Shown here: positions 8,355 to 17,109 of the stretch, one piece after another
How the letters are laid out: each line of letters starts with the position of its first letter
Numbering within the stretch: position 1 is the first letter of the stretch
Source of the DNA: Pontibacter populi
Lineage (GTDB): Bacteria; Bacteroidota; Bacteroidia; Cytophagales; Hymenobacteraceae
Reading direction: 5' to 3'
DNA length: 64,000 bases
NCBI RefSeq assembly: GCF_019336435.1
Contig: NZ_JAHWXQ010000004.1
Coordinates: 62,001-126,000 of the forward strand
Program-made: the position numbers and the translations under genes
Notes under the pieces: model-generated
Databases searched by the model: none
What the model saw: only the letters and a program-made list of their open reading frames with translations
Told to the model about the DNA's origin: nothing

Positions 8355-9560
8355 CTAGCGCACACAGAACCGGATGTTGTCAATGGCTCCAGATCCAGTC
8401 GCCCCGTCTCCATCGATCCAGATCACCAGCTTGATCACTTCCTGGATGTTGCCAAAGTCGACGGTAAAGCCCACGTTATCGCCATGCGGCTCCAGGTAGA
8501 TTTTTCGTGGTTCGTCTTCTCCCTGTACATACACAAAGGCCCAGGAATCATGCTCATTTTCATCGATGTCCAGTACCCGCATCGAGGTTAAGGTTACGGG
8601 CTCCAGGAAGCCGATCCGCATTTCCGCACCCCACTGGTTGTCGTTCGGCTCGCTTTCCTCGCCCAGCTGCTGCACAATGAGCACGTTGCCCCAGTCGGTA
8701 GTGGCCAGGTCGTCGTCGTCACCGGTCCAGTTCTCCGAGTCGAAAATCATGGCGCGGTTCTGGTTTACCGGCTCGTCGTTCTCATCGCGGGCAATACCGG
8801 CTACGTGTATAGTTCTTCCGCCATCTGACTCTACCGACGTTCTGTAACCAGTCTGGCCTTCGAAGCTGATCATATCGCAGTTTGTCTGTTCTGTTGGTTC
8901 ATCGCCGAATATTGGAACACAGAACTTAATATTATCAATAGCACCAGATCCGTAAGCTCCATCGCCATCAATCCATATTACTAATTTTATTACTTCTTCT
9001 ATATGACCGAAATCTACGGTAAAGCCCACGTTGTCACCATGCGGCTCGAGGTAAATTCTGCGTGGTTCATCTTCTCCCTGTACATACACAAAGGCCCACG
9101 AATCGTGCTCGTTTTCATCGATGTCCAGTACCCGCATCGACGTTAACGTAACGGGCTCCAGGAACCCAATCCGCATCTCGGCACCCCACTGGTTGTCATT
9201 CGGCTCGCTTTCCTCACCCAGCTGCTGCACAATGAGCACGTTGCCCCAGTCGGTAGTGGCCAGGTCGTCGTCGTCACCGGTCCAGTTCTCCGAGTCGAAA
9301 ATCATGGCGCGGTTCTGGTTTACCGGCTCGTCGTTCTCATCGCGGGCAATACCGGCTACGTGTATAGTTCTTCCGCCATCTGATTCCACCGACGTTCTGT
9401 AACCGGTCTGGCCTTCGAAACTGATCATATCGCACTCTTCACCGATTACCTGTTTTCCGTCCCTGACATTTACCAGTGGATCTTCTTCTTTTTCGCAGCC
9501 ATAAAAAATTAACGAAGCTGCACATAATAGAGTAAGTAGTTTTCCATTCATTCCCTTCAT
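8355..9560 (-). CDS. Lipoprotein with two near-identical tandem jelly-roll-like domains
   Basis: The 401-aa product has a lipoprotein signal peptide (lipobox FYGC). Two copies of a ~185-aa domain follow, starting at C43 and C228 (CDMISFEG...). They share FDSENWTGDDDDL, DWGNVLIVQQLG, NDNQWGAEMRIGF and SMRVLDIDENEHDSW, and end in GSGAIDNI.FCV. The copies differ at only a few residues. The same domain is more diverged in the two downstream paralogs. The acidic GDDDD and DIDENEHD patches could bind Ca2+ (inference). Probably surface-exposed; no catalytic motif is recognised. Confidence 0.82.
   Translation of the reverse strand: MKGMNGKLLTLLCAASLIFYGCEKEEDPLVNVRDGKQVIGEECDMISFEGQTGYRTSVESDGGRTIHVAGIARDENDEPVNQNRAMIFDSENWTGDDDDLATTDWGNVLIVQQLGEESEPNDNQWGAEMRIGFLEPVTLTSMRVLDIDENEHDSWAFVYVQGEDEPRRIYLEPHGDNVGFTVDFGHIEEVIKLVIWIDGDGAYGSGAIDNIKFCVPIFGDEPTEQTNCDMISFEGQTGYRTSVESDGGRTIHVAGIARDENDEPVNQNRAMIFDSENWTGDDDDLATTDWGNVLIVQQLGEESEPNDNQWGAEMRIGFLEPVTLTSMRVLDIDENEHDSWAFVYVQGEDEPRKIYLEPHGDNVGFTVDFGNIQEVIKLVIWIDGDGATGSGAIDNIRFCVR
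8358..9434 (-). repeat. 555-bp tandem in-frame duplication inside the lipoprotein gene
   Basis: The two domain copies are offset by 555 bp (185 codons). Long stretches are identical or nearly so at the DNA level (for example from about 8640-8810 against 9195-9365), including synonymous sites. The ends of each unit have drifted more than the middle. This points to a recent duplication or ongoing gene conversion. Confidence 0.85.
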
Positions 9561-9833
9561 TATCGTTCTGTTTTAAGTTTGTTGTAATGTTTGAGCAGTA
9601 CATCTCATCTCACTGTAAACACAGTGCACCGGGGAAGTAGAAGAATAGTGTGCTGCCTGCCGTACTATAGGCGAAAGGCTTACTTTGTGGAAGTACAAAA
9701 CCTGGATATGCAGCACATATACTATAAATCCTATTTATTAAAATAAGTATATTACTAATACGATTTTGCTTCCAAAACCTCAGCTTATTTTAACCGATTT
9801 TGGTAAACAGTAATTACAATTGCTTTAATAAGC

Positions 9834-11009
9834 TTAATATTTTCGTGAAGGGATTTTGACGAAGAAAAGCAGGTAAAGAAGGGAAATAAACACAACGGCA
9901 GCACCTGTCCAGAATACAAGTCGGAAGTTTTCAGAGTTATTATTATAAAGCCAACCTGATGAAAGTGCTCCAATGCCAATACCCGCTTCCATGGCGATAT
10001 ACATCGTTGCCATAGCCCTCCCGCGGTGTGCTTCATGGCTCAGGTCAATGGTCCAGGCAAAAACGGTTGGTGAGTTCATTCCCTGCCCGATTCCGAAGAG
10101 TACGCCGGCCAGCATTAGTTCTGTTAGATTAGAGGAGAACCCCACCGCAACCATAGCCAGCATCAGCACAAATGTACTTACCCGCAGTACCTTTACCCGA
10201 CCATATTTGTCGGAGACACGCCCTGCCACAAACCGGATAGCCAGCGAAGAAAGCGTGAAGCTCATAAAGAAAAGTCCTTTGTTCTTTATACCCAAGAACT
10301 CACTGAAATCGGGGATCACAGTAAGTATGGTGCCAAACGAGAATACCGTAAAGAACAGAACAACAGATGGTGCAATTACCCGCGGCTCAAAAAGCTCGCT
10401 TCGGGAGATACGCAACAGCCCCATCCGGAAATGCTGCTTTTCGTGAACAGTTTCCTTCATTCGCACTACCACCGCCACCGACAGAAAAGCAGCTACCGAC
10501 GAAGTATAGAACATGGTATCGAGAGAGAAGTGGTTGGCTATAGTGCCGCCCAGTGCCGGACCTGCTGCCATACCCAGGCTGCCGCATAGGCCTAGCAGAC
10601 CGGTAGCCTCTCCCCTACGGTTGACGGGTATGATATCGGCAACATAGGCTGCCGTGCCGGTAGGCGTAAACCCCGTAGAAAAGCCATGCACAAAACGTAA
10701 CAGTAGAAACGCCGCTACAGAGCCTGTAATCGGATAAAGAAAACCACAGACAATACATACAGCACCACCCACCACCATTACTGGTATGCGTCCTATTTTA
10801 TCAGCAAGCTGCCCGCTAAACGGCCTGGACAAACCGGCTGTGAGTGTGAAAAGGGAAATGATAAGGCCTTTGTAATCTTCGCCGCCCAGGCTGGTAAGGT
10901 AATCAGGCAGCTCGGGGATGATCATGTTAAAGCTGGCAAAAAACAGGAAAGAGCTCAGGCAAAGTAGCCCAAACTGAAGTCCGTACACCCGCGTTTCCTG
11001 CTTTTCCAT
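9834..11009 (-). CDS. MFS transporter
   Basis: The product is 391 aa from the ATG at 11009; a GTG three codons upstream is less likely. About twelve hydrophobic helices are visible. The conserved MFS loop motif between helices 2 and 3 is GQLADKIGRIPVMVVGG, with a related GRVSDKYGRVKVL between helices 8 and 9, and GxGxGxxxGP-like glycines (LGLCGSLGMAAGPALGG) in helix 5. It resembles drug or small-molecule efflux members. No neighbour hints at the substrate. It stands alone. Confidence 0.9.
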   Translation of the reverse strand: MEKQETRVYGLQFGLLCLSSFLFFASFNMIIPELPDYLTSLGGEDYKGLIISLFTLTAGLSRPFSGQLADKIGRIPVMVVGGAVCIVCGFLYPITGSVAAFLLLRFVHGFSTGFTPTGTAAYVADIIPVNRRGEATGLLGLCGSLGMAAGPALGGTIANHFSLDTMFYTSSVAAFLSVAVVVRMKETVHEKQHFRMGLLRISRSELFEPRVIAPSVVLFFTVFSFGTILTVIPDFSEFLGIKNKGLFFMSFTLSSLAIRFVAGRVSDKYGRVKVLRVSTFVLMLAMVAVGFSSNLTELMLAGVLFGIGQGMNSPTVFAWTIDLSHEAHRGRAMATMYIAMEAGIGIGALSSGWLYNNNSENFRLVFWTGAAVVFISLLYLLFFVKIPSRKY

Positions 11010-11547
11010 TCGTAGCACTAAATCGGCCGCAAGTTGGCAAAGTATAGCTTAGGAAACTACCAAACTATAAAAAATGATGCATGGGAGTTAGCTATGGTTG
11101 TGCTTTCTAATAGTTATAGTTCTATTGTTCGTACTGCTGCCGCGAGCGTCCTCGCTCGTGACTTAGGATGGTGTTGAGTCTTCTGACCTAACTGGCCCGA
11201 TAGGTACGGATTTTGTCTGAATCAGGATTTTAAGTATTAAAGGATTGGCAGGATCTTACTACTGCTATAGTCAGACTATAGTTTTATAGTTGGCGTGGTC
11301 CAGCCACCCTTTATACCCTCCTTGTCTAAGGCGGGGAGCTTTTATGGCCTTTGCTATAGTTCAACTGATAGTTTTATAGTTAGCGTTTTAACCCACCCCT
11401 ACCCCCCCGAGAGGGGAATTTCTGCTATAGCTGTAATTTAAGCTTCGGTTCTATAATTTCCGTTTCAACACCACTATAGTCCCCTCAAGGGTACAATTCT
11501 GACATTAGTATAGTTTGCTTTATAGTGCTAGAGTTACAGTCCAAGAC
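11010..11547. repeat. Intergenic mosaic of short interspersed repeats (left part of block 1)
   Basis: There is no coding frame. It holds, in order: a cgcgagcgtcctcgctcgtgac arm (11141-11162), the TTGTCTGAATCAGGATTT motif (11213-11230), a tail matching TTGTCTAAGGCGGGGAGCTTT (near 11320), and the AACCCACCCCTACCCCCC-GAGAGGGGAATTT unit (11392-11420). All recur in the same order in the block at 45.5-46.1 kb. CTATAG motifs lie between the units. Confidence 0.75.
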
Positions 11548-11891
11548 CAGGACAGGTTTACCTGTTCCTTTGGAATTACTACCACGATACATCTCGAAGC
11601 GAGCAGATTCAAACTATAGACAAACTATAGCTATCGAACTGATCTCAGTCTTTGGGTTGAGCGCCTTGTAGATTTCTTGTACCGAAGGTATTGTGAGGAA
11701 CGAACAAAAGAAATGTACACCGCGCGATGCCCGAAGACGGGGCCTCCCGGCCGTGAGGGCACCAAAGTGGGTTTGGAACGATAGACGGGAAGAGCTCCCA
11801 GGATTGGAAGTAACTATAAAAGGAAGGCTTGGTTCAGGTTGTAGAGTAGCCAACTATAGAATTCAGATTTCTCGCAAAGGCTCGAAATGAC
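11548..11891. repeat. MITE-like repeat element, copy 1 (left inverted end missing)
   Basis: It aligns along its length with 46138-46485. The 77-nt core 11691-11767 is identical to 46281-46357. The right end gatttctcgcaaaggctcgaaatgac matches the right inverted repeat of the other copy; the matching left end (gtcatttcga...) is not found here. Outside the core, similarity falls and CTATAG motifs are inserted. No convincing protein is encoded. Confidence 0.75.
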
Positions 11892-11974
11892 AAATAGGGA
11901 AACTATAAGACATAAAAGACTCCTCCGCTAACGCGCAGGATAACAAAAGTGGAATATCAATTGTAAAATCTAAT

Positions 11975-12469
11975 CTAAGCAACCGCTCCCTTCGGGCGGG
12001 CCAGCACACCATTTACTAAAACGTTCCGCTCCAGGGCGGCCAGGTTAATACTTGCTTTTATGTGGCGGGCTGTTCGTTCATCCGGGATGGTGGATAACTG
12101 AAGTGTTACTTTCCTGTTATCTTCAAGCTTAAACTCGATGCTGGAATCTGCTACGCGAATGGCACTCAACTGGCTCCAGTACAGCACATGTTCCCTGCCT
12201 AAAAAGGTATGCCGGAAACTCAGGCGTGTCGGGTTCATCGAAAAATACAGTTCTTTTAACTGAATAAAGCCAAGTCCTACGCCTGTTCCTATTCCTCCTG
12301 TTATGATCAGGGAAACAGCGGCAAACAGGAACTCGATACGATGTGGTTCTGGCATGCGTAGCTCCCTAACCAACGTAAAGATACCCCCTGCTACCAGGAA
12401 CAACCCCAGCATTAAAATATTTTGTTTTAGCCTTTTAAGCTGCTTACGAGAGTAGAGGGAGATAAACAT
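11975..12469 (-). CDS. Small membrane protein with PH-like C-terminal domain
   Basis: The 164-aa product has two hydrophobic helices (about 18-36 and 48-70) and then a soluble part of beta character: MNPTRLSFRHTFLGREHVLYWSQLSAIRVADSSIEFKL. The strand pattern W..L..I.....I.F resembles bacterial PH-like (bPH) domains. It follows a gene of the same architecture with a 6-nt gap, so the two are probably co-transcribed and may form a membrane complex. Function unknown. Confidence 0.72.
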   Translation of the reverse strand: MFISLYSRKQLKRLKQNILMLGLFLVAGGIFTLVRELRMPEPHRIEFLFAAVSLIITGGIGTGVGLGFIQLKELYFSMNPTRLSFRHTFLGREHVLYWSQLSAIRVADSSIEFKLEDNRKVTLQLSTIPDERTARHIKASINLAALERNVLVNGVLARPKGAVA

Positions 12470-12475
12470 GCTGAT

Positions 12476-12958
12476 TTAGCTTACAGTTAGGGTAATGCCT
12501 TTTTGCTGCACAATGTGCTGTATAGTCTGCCTTGCCCGATGTAGCGCAGTATTACTATGCAGCATGTTGAACCGCACAAGGTGGCGTTCCTCATTTTTAA
12601 GTACAAACACAACTTCCGCAATGCTAAGGTATACTTCGTCTACTTCTTCCCAGTCAAAATCTTGCTCCTTTTTCCGGAAACCTTTACGATAACGAACGCC
12701 CTGATCAGTAAGTGTAAGATGGCGACGGTACTCGGGGTGCAGGTCGAGCCAGATGCGGGCAACCAGGAACGGGAACACCAGCAGGTGCAGCAAATAAATA
12801 CCCACAAAACTATAGGAAAAGCCTTTGGTAAGCACCAGGTACAACAACAGGCCGATCTGCAGCAGCAACAGGAAAGCTGTCAGCAGATTGGTGCGCTGCT
12901 CAGCTTTCAGGTTGCCGGTAAAAGCTCCCTCGAATAGCCTGATGTTGATATTTTGCAT
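12476..12958 (-). CDS. Small membrane protein with PH-like C-terminal domain
   Basis: The 160-aa product has two hydrophobic helices (about 25-44 and 50-70) and then LTLTDQGVRYRKGFRKKEQDFDWEEVDEVYLS, the strand-turn-strand pattern W.EV..V of membrane-linked PH-like domains. Same architecture as the downstream gene. First gene of a two-gene unit that diverges from the HEAT-cyclophilin lipoprotein gene. Function unknown. Confidence 0.72.
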   Translation of the reverse strand: MQNINIRLFEGAFTGNLKAEQRTNLLTAFLLLLQIGLLLYLVLTKGFSYSFVGIYLLHLLVFPFLVARIWLDLHPEYRRHLTLTDQGVRYRKGFRKKEQDFDWEEVDEVYLSIAEVVFVLKNEERHLVRFNMLHSNTALHRARQTIQHIVQQKGITLTVS

Positions 12959-13087
12959 ATTCAGTTACTTGTCCAGACTCAATTTAGCAAAATTTTATAT
13001 TACTGCCAACAGAAATTATGGCTACGGCCCGGATGTAAAAGCATTTCGGTTGATTTTAGTATATTCAGGCACCCAACCAGGATTAAC

Positions 13088-15037
13088 ATGAAAAAGATAC
13101 ATACGCTCGGCTTTGGCCTGCTTTTACTTAGTGCCTGCCAGTACTTGCCACAACAAAGCCAGGAACAACCAGCCGGATTAAATAAATTTACAGATCCGCA
13201 GTTACAGCAGATTTACACGTTGCAGGATGAGCGCAAAACAGCAGACCTGCTGCCATTTCTGCAACATGGCAAACATACTTACCGCCAGGAAGCAGCACTC
13301 GCCTTTGCCTCCGTGCAGGATACGCTGGCTATTCCGCAATTGCTTAGCCTGCTAACCGATACCTCAACTATAGTTCGGTCGGCGGCGGCTTACGCTCTTG
13401 GCCAGGTCGGTGATAAAAAGGCCGAAAATGCACTTATACGTCATATTGAGCACGAAGCCCGCCCACAGGTACAGGCCGAAATGCTGGAAGCGCTTGGCAA
13501 AGTTGCTACACCCGTAGGTGTTGATTTTCTGGCCAACTTTAAGCCGCGCACCCCGGAGGCCACGGCCGGACAAACCTGGGGTTTATACCGTGCCGGTTCC
13601 CGCCAGCAGTTCTCTCCTAAAAGCTTAGCCGTAGGCGCAGAGTTACTAGCCGAACAAAATCCGTTTGAAGCCAGGCTGGGCGCCGCCCATTTTCTTGCAC
13701 GTTCTCCAAAAGCAGACATTACCCCACATCGGCAGCAATTAATTACCACCGCCACATCAGACCCGGAAGCAGAGGTACGTATGGCAGCAGCACAGGCATT
13801 AGGTAAAGTAAGAGCTATAGATAAGGGCAGATTTTTATCCGGCATCGCGCAAAGCGACCCTGATTACCGGGTGCGTTTAAGCGCCATCCGTTCCATGACC
13901 GGCCTGGAATACAATGAAATAAAAACAGCTTTACTGGCAGGCCTGCAGGATAAGAATATAAATACAGCCGTGGCTACATCAGAATTTTTGCTGGCTAACC
14001 CGCAGGGCGTAAATATTACAGACATGCAGCAGGTGCTTACCAAAATACAGGATGCCCGTGTGCGCTCAAATGTGATCTGGGTAATTCTGAAGAACAGCCC
14101 GGCGCGTGATTTTCTGAGTGAGCGTTACAAAAGTTATTTCGAGAACGCTACAAACCCTTACGACAAAGCCCAGTTCCTGAAAGCTTTATCTGGCAACTAT
14201 AACAACTATAACTACATTGCAGATGCCATGTTTGCAGCAAAAGAGCCCGTAATTGCAACCACCGGCATGGATGCCCTGCTGCTGATGCGTACACAGCCTG
14301 ATTTCCCGAAAGCGATGGAGGCTGATTTTGCGGCTATCTTTAAGAAAGCAGTTGGCTCGGGAGATGTGGCACTGGTAGGCATGGGCGCCGGCGCAATCCG
14401 CGACCCGAAACTGAACCTTCGCAGCTACTATAACGACTATGGTTTCCTGGCACAGGCACAGCAAAAACTGCAACTGCCCCGCGACATGGAAACCAACATT
14501 GAGCTGCAACGAACGCTAGATTACCTGAATAACAAAGAAAGCGTAGCACCCGAGAATCCTTTCACGCACCCGATAGACTGGACATTAGTGGCCACCATAT
14601 CTACTAACCAGCAGGTAGAGCTGCAAACCGAGAAAGGATTGATTGTGCTGGAGCTATTTGTAGAAGATGCACCGGGCTCTGTGGCCAACTTTGTAGAGCT
14701 TACTAAAAAGAACTTTTTTGATGGCTTATACTTCCATAGAGTAGTTCCGAACTTTGTAGCGCAGGGCGGCGATAAACGTGGCGATGGCTGGGGAAGCTCG
14801 GAGTATTCCATCCGGTCTGAGTTTGCGCCACTGCATTACCGCGAAGGGTATGTAGGCATGGCATCAGCTGGAAAAGACACTGAAAGCAACCAATGGTTTA
14901 TTACGCACTCACCGGCTCCGCACCTCGATGGCCGCTATACTATTTTCGCGAAAGTAGTAGAAGGCATGGGTGTAGTGCACCAACTGAAGATAGGCGATAA
15001 GATAAACTATGTAAAGTTAAGAGCGCCAATGCAATAA
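13088..15037 (+). CDS. HEAT-repeat lipoprotein with C-terminal cyclophilin-type peptidyl-prolyl isomerase
   Basis: The ATG at 13088 is chosen because a lipoprotein signal peptide follows at once (lipobox LSAC); an in-frame TTG 45 codons upstream would bury it. The product is 649 aa. Residues about 60-330 hold HEAT/PBS-type helical repeats (SLLTDTSTIVRSAAAYALGQ, DPEAEVRMAAAQALGKV, DPDYRVRLSAIRSM). Residues about 513-648 are a cyclophilin domain: LELFVEDAPGSVANFVEL, FDGLYFHRVVPNFVAQGGD with the catalytic-type FHR, and NQWFITHSPAPHLDGRYTIF. It likely folds or scaffolds proteins in the periplasm. Confidence 0.9.
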   Translation: MKKIHTLGFGLLLLSACQYLPQQSQEQPAGLNKFTDPQLQQIYTLQDERKTADLLPFLQHGKHTYRQEAALAFASVQDTLAIPQLLSLLTDTSTIVRSAAAYALGQVGDKKAENALIRHIEHEARPQVQAEMLEALGKVATPVGVDFLANFKPRTPEATAGQTWGLYRAGSRQQFSPKSLAVGAELLAEQNPFEARLGAAHFLARSPKADITPHRQQLITTATSDPEAEVRMAAAQALGKVRAIDKGRFLSGIAQSDPDYRVRLSAIRSMTGLEYNEIKTALLAGLQDKNINTAVATSEFLLANPQGVNITDMQQVLTKIQDARVRSNVIWVILKNSPARDFLSERYKSYFENATNPYDKAQFLKALSGNYNNYNYIADAMFAAKEPVIATTGMDALLLMRTQPDFPKAMEADFAAIFKKAVGSGDVALVGMGAGAIRDPKLNLRSYYNDYGFLAQAQQKLQLPRDMETNIELQRTLDYLNNKESVAPENPFTHPIDWTLVATISTNQQVELQTEKGLIVLELFVEDAPGSVANFVELTKKNFFDGLYFHRVVPNFVAQGGDKRGDGWGSSEYSIRSEFAPLHYREGYVGMASAGKDTESNQWFITHSPAPHLDGRYTIFAKVVEGMGVVHQLKIGDKINYVKLRAPMQ

Positions 15038-15074
15038 ATTGTAAACTATAAAACTACAAGGCCATTATACATGT

Positions 15075-15192
15075 CGCAAGTTTGAGCGTAGCGGTAACTT
15101 GTGGCTTGGCATGGTGCCAGTTTGTAACTGGCTTGTTCAGAACTACAGTTTCGCCAGTTACAAACTGGCACCATAAATTTCGCTACCGCTAA
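15075..15192. repeat. Inverted-repeat element with perfect 22-bp inner arms
   Basis: ATGGTGCCAGTTTGTAACTGG plus C at 15111-15132 is exactly complementary to 15153-15174. The left flank cgcaagtttgagcgtagcggtaacttgtgg resembles the terminal arm of the element at 29661-29849; the right terminal arm is degraded here. It lies between two convergent genes. Confidence 0.75.
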
Positions 15193-15215
15193 ACTGCCGG
15201 CATTGGACAACAATA

Positions 15216-15245
15216 AAAAAGGCGACACTAAGGTGTCGCCTTTTT
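15216..15245. terminator. Bidirectional terminator
   Basis: Perfect stem aaaaaggcgacac / gtgtcgccttttt with a 4-nt loop between the convergent HEAT-cyclophilin and thioredoxin-like genes. Confidence 0.85.
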
Positions 15246-15264
15246 ACTTTATAGTTATAAGCTA

Positions 15265-15912
15265 TTAGCTGTTCTCTGTTATAGTTTCTGCTACGCTGGT
15301 CCAGGCGTTAAGTAATGGAATAAACTCCTGTTGCAGGGTGCGGCTGCGGTCTTTGCCGTACCAGCCGTGCAGTTTTTCAGCCATTTCTTTAAAATCCATG
15401 TTCTGCGCTTTGGCATCCATCACCAGTTGCTGCGCCGCCTCCGGACGTGGTCCCCAGGTTCCCAATTCTTCCAGTGTTTCTGCATCCAGGGCAATCAGTT
15501 TAGGAATTGAACGGCCACCATTAGTCAGGTAAGCATCCATCACCTCCAGGTTTTCGTCGCGCAGTAAAAGTTTCAGGTCGATCAGCGGGCTGGCATCTGC
15601 CATCTTCATAATGCCCGGCAGGTTCTGGGCTGCATCGCCACACCAGGCTTCGGTTATTACCACCCACACCATTTTGCGCTCTACTTTTTGCAGTGTTTCC
15701 AGCATCTCATCGGTTAGTACCGCCGATTTTTCACCGCGGCGCATACGATGCAGGTTCATGCGGGTATATTCTACCAGGTCGTCAGCGTGGTTAGTGCCGG
15801 TTGTTTTGTTCTCAGCCAGTAATTGTTCGGTTAAAGCTACGTATTCGGTATAATTCAGGGCTTTTTCGAGGTGCGCCTGAGTAATTACTTTTGGTGTATT
15901 TTGGGTTATCAT
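15265..15912 (-). CDS. Thioredoxin-like protein with a single active-site cysteine
   Basis: The 215-aa cytoplasmic protein belongs to the Thioredoxin_9-type family. A helical N-terminus of about 80 residues precedes a thioredoxin core with WVVITEAWCGDAAQNLP and the cis-proline region GGRSIPKLIALD. The resolving cysteine of CxxC is replaced, leaving WCGD, so it cannot act as a standard dithiol oxidoreductase; a monothiol role is possible. No signal peptide. A DUF1684 lipoprotein gene lies upstream on the same strand, but the 130-nt gap argues against a tight operon. Confidence 0.85.
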   Translation of the reverse strand: MITQNTPKVITQAHLEKALNYTEYVALTEQLLAENKTTGTNHADDLVEYTRMNLHRMRRGEKSAVLTDEMLETLQKVERKMVWVVITEAWCGDAAQNLPGIMKMADASPLIDLKLLLRDENLEVMDAYLTNGGRSIPKLIALDAETLEELGTWGPRPEAAQQLVMDAKAQNMDFKEMAEKLHGWYGKDRSRTLQQEFIPLLNAWTSVAETITENS

Positions 15913-16043
15913 GTTATCTGAAGGTTCGGAAATATTTATGTTGTAGTATAGTTCTTTCCATAGATAATGGAAGTCTCTATTTACAACAAAGCCATTATCC
16001 GAAATGTTTCCGCATCTCAGCAGTTCGCCAACTATAGCCAGTA

Positions 16044-16958
16044 CTAATGATTTGCCTCAAACGACTTCTCGCCGGCAGGTATAGCTACCTGTAAAAAGTT
16101 CTGCTTAGGCGGCAGCGGGCATGTGGCATACGTTACGAAAGCGCACGGCGGGTTATACGCTTTATTAAAGTCGATGGTAACGTTACCGTTTGCATCCGGC
16201 AGGTCGGTATACAGGTAGCGCCCGGCACCATACGTTTCGTGACCGTTTGTTTTATCTGCGAAGATCACGAACAGTTCTTCGCCTTCTTTCAGCGCATCCA
16301 GCTTGTGCTGCTTCCCATCTATAGTAAAGACCAGCGCTCCGGGCGTTTCTTCTTCGCTTACCTGGCCAACTATGTTGGTAATGGAAATCTTTCGGCCGGT
16401 AGTGTTTGGCTCTAGCTTCGCCTGTATCTTATAGTTGGGGTTTACTTCGTAACGGTCTATGCCTGTAAAATTTTTCCTGATGTCGCTCTCGGTATCCAGC
16501 AAACGCACGCCGTACTTGTCGCCACGCTTTATCACAAACCAGGTCAGCGACCCATGTTTCAGTTTTGGTGCATCCACGGTATCCGAATTATAAACTATAG
16601 CCTCCTGCACCGGCTTTCCATCCAGTTGCACATCAGTGCCCTTATCTAACTTTACCTTTACCTGGTTATCAGCAAGTATAAAAGTACCTGCTTTGGCTGC
16701 AATTTTACCTTCCGGAAAAACGATCGCATTTGCAGGGTCGCTGCCAAAGGTGTTTTCGCCGGGTTCCAGCCAGAACAGACCAGCAAGCGCCAGCCAGCCA
16801 TCTTCTTTCTTCAGGTTCTCGACACGCTGTTCATGCCAGGCATCTATAGTTGCTACATAAGCCGCTTTATCTTCGGGAGTAGTTTCGGGAGTATTGTTGC
16901 AGGCCGAGAACATGCCAACTATAGTTAGTAAGACTGTTGAAAGCAGGAAATTCTTCAT
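16044..16958 (-). CDS. DUF1684 family lipoprotein
   Basis: The 304-aa product has a lipoprotein signal peptide (lipobox MFSAC). Family features follow: WHEQRVENLKKEDGWLALAGLFWL, GENTFGSDPANAIVFP, the VRLLDTESDIRKNFTGIDRY block, and the conserved end GAGRYLYTDLP...DFNKAYNPPCAFVTYATCPLPP. DUF1684 proteins are widespread but have no established biochemical role. The cysteine pair near the C-terminus is conserved in the family. It has its own promoter-like element. Confidence 0.88.
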   Translation of the reverse strand: MKNFLLSTVLLTIVGMFSACNNTPETTPEDKAAYVATIDAWHEQRVENLKKEDGWLALAGLFWLEPGENTFGSDPANAIVFPEGKIAAKAGTFILADNQVKVKLDKGTDVQLDGKPVQEAIVYNSDTVDAPKLKHGSLTWFVIKRGDKYGVRLLDTESDIRKNFTGIDRYEVNPNYKIQAKLEPNTTGRKISITNIVGQVSEEETPGALVFTIDGKQHKLDALKEGEELFVIFADKTNGHETYGAGRYLYTDLPDANGNVTIDFNKAYNPPCAFVTYATCPLPPKQNFLQVAIPAGEKSFEANH

Positions 16959-16980
16959 AGATCAGAAATTAAATCAGCTA

Positions 16981-16988
16981 CAAATTTA
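16981..16988 (-). promoter_or_regulatory. Putative -7 box of the DUF1684 gene
   Basis: TAAATTTG on the minus strand matches TAnnTTTG, about 22 nt before the start codon. No clear -33 TTG at the usual spacing. Confidence 0.4.
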
Positions 16989-17109
16989 AGCAAAGAAAGC
17001 CGGTTTATAGTTTGTGTACTTCATTTTCACTTCACCCGGTTTTCCGGATATACATAACTATACCCGGAAATTATTACCTTAGTACTACACAAATCTCAAT
17101 CATCCCTCT

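Noticed and set aside
8566..9402. Two near-identical 93-aa frames on the plus strand
   Set aside because: They are antisense shadows of the duplicated lipoprotein domain. Their identity only reflects the duplication.
8358..9434. Long direct repeat considered as CRISPR or phase-variation array
   Set aside because: Only two units of 555 bp, in frame and coding. No short repeats with unique spacers are present anywhere in the window.
11614..11890. Open frames on both strands (79 and 65 aa) within repeat copy 1
   Set aside because: They cover the repeat core and its diverged flanks. The other copy of the repeat does not keep the frames beyond the core, so they are by-products of GC-rich repeat sequence.
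12953..13087. TTG start 45 codons upstream of the HEAT-cyclophilin gene
   Set aside because: It would place the lipoprotein signal inside the protein and overlaps the start of the divergent gene. The ATG at 13088 gives a normal signal peptide.
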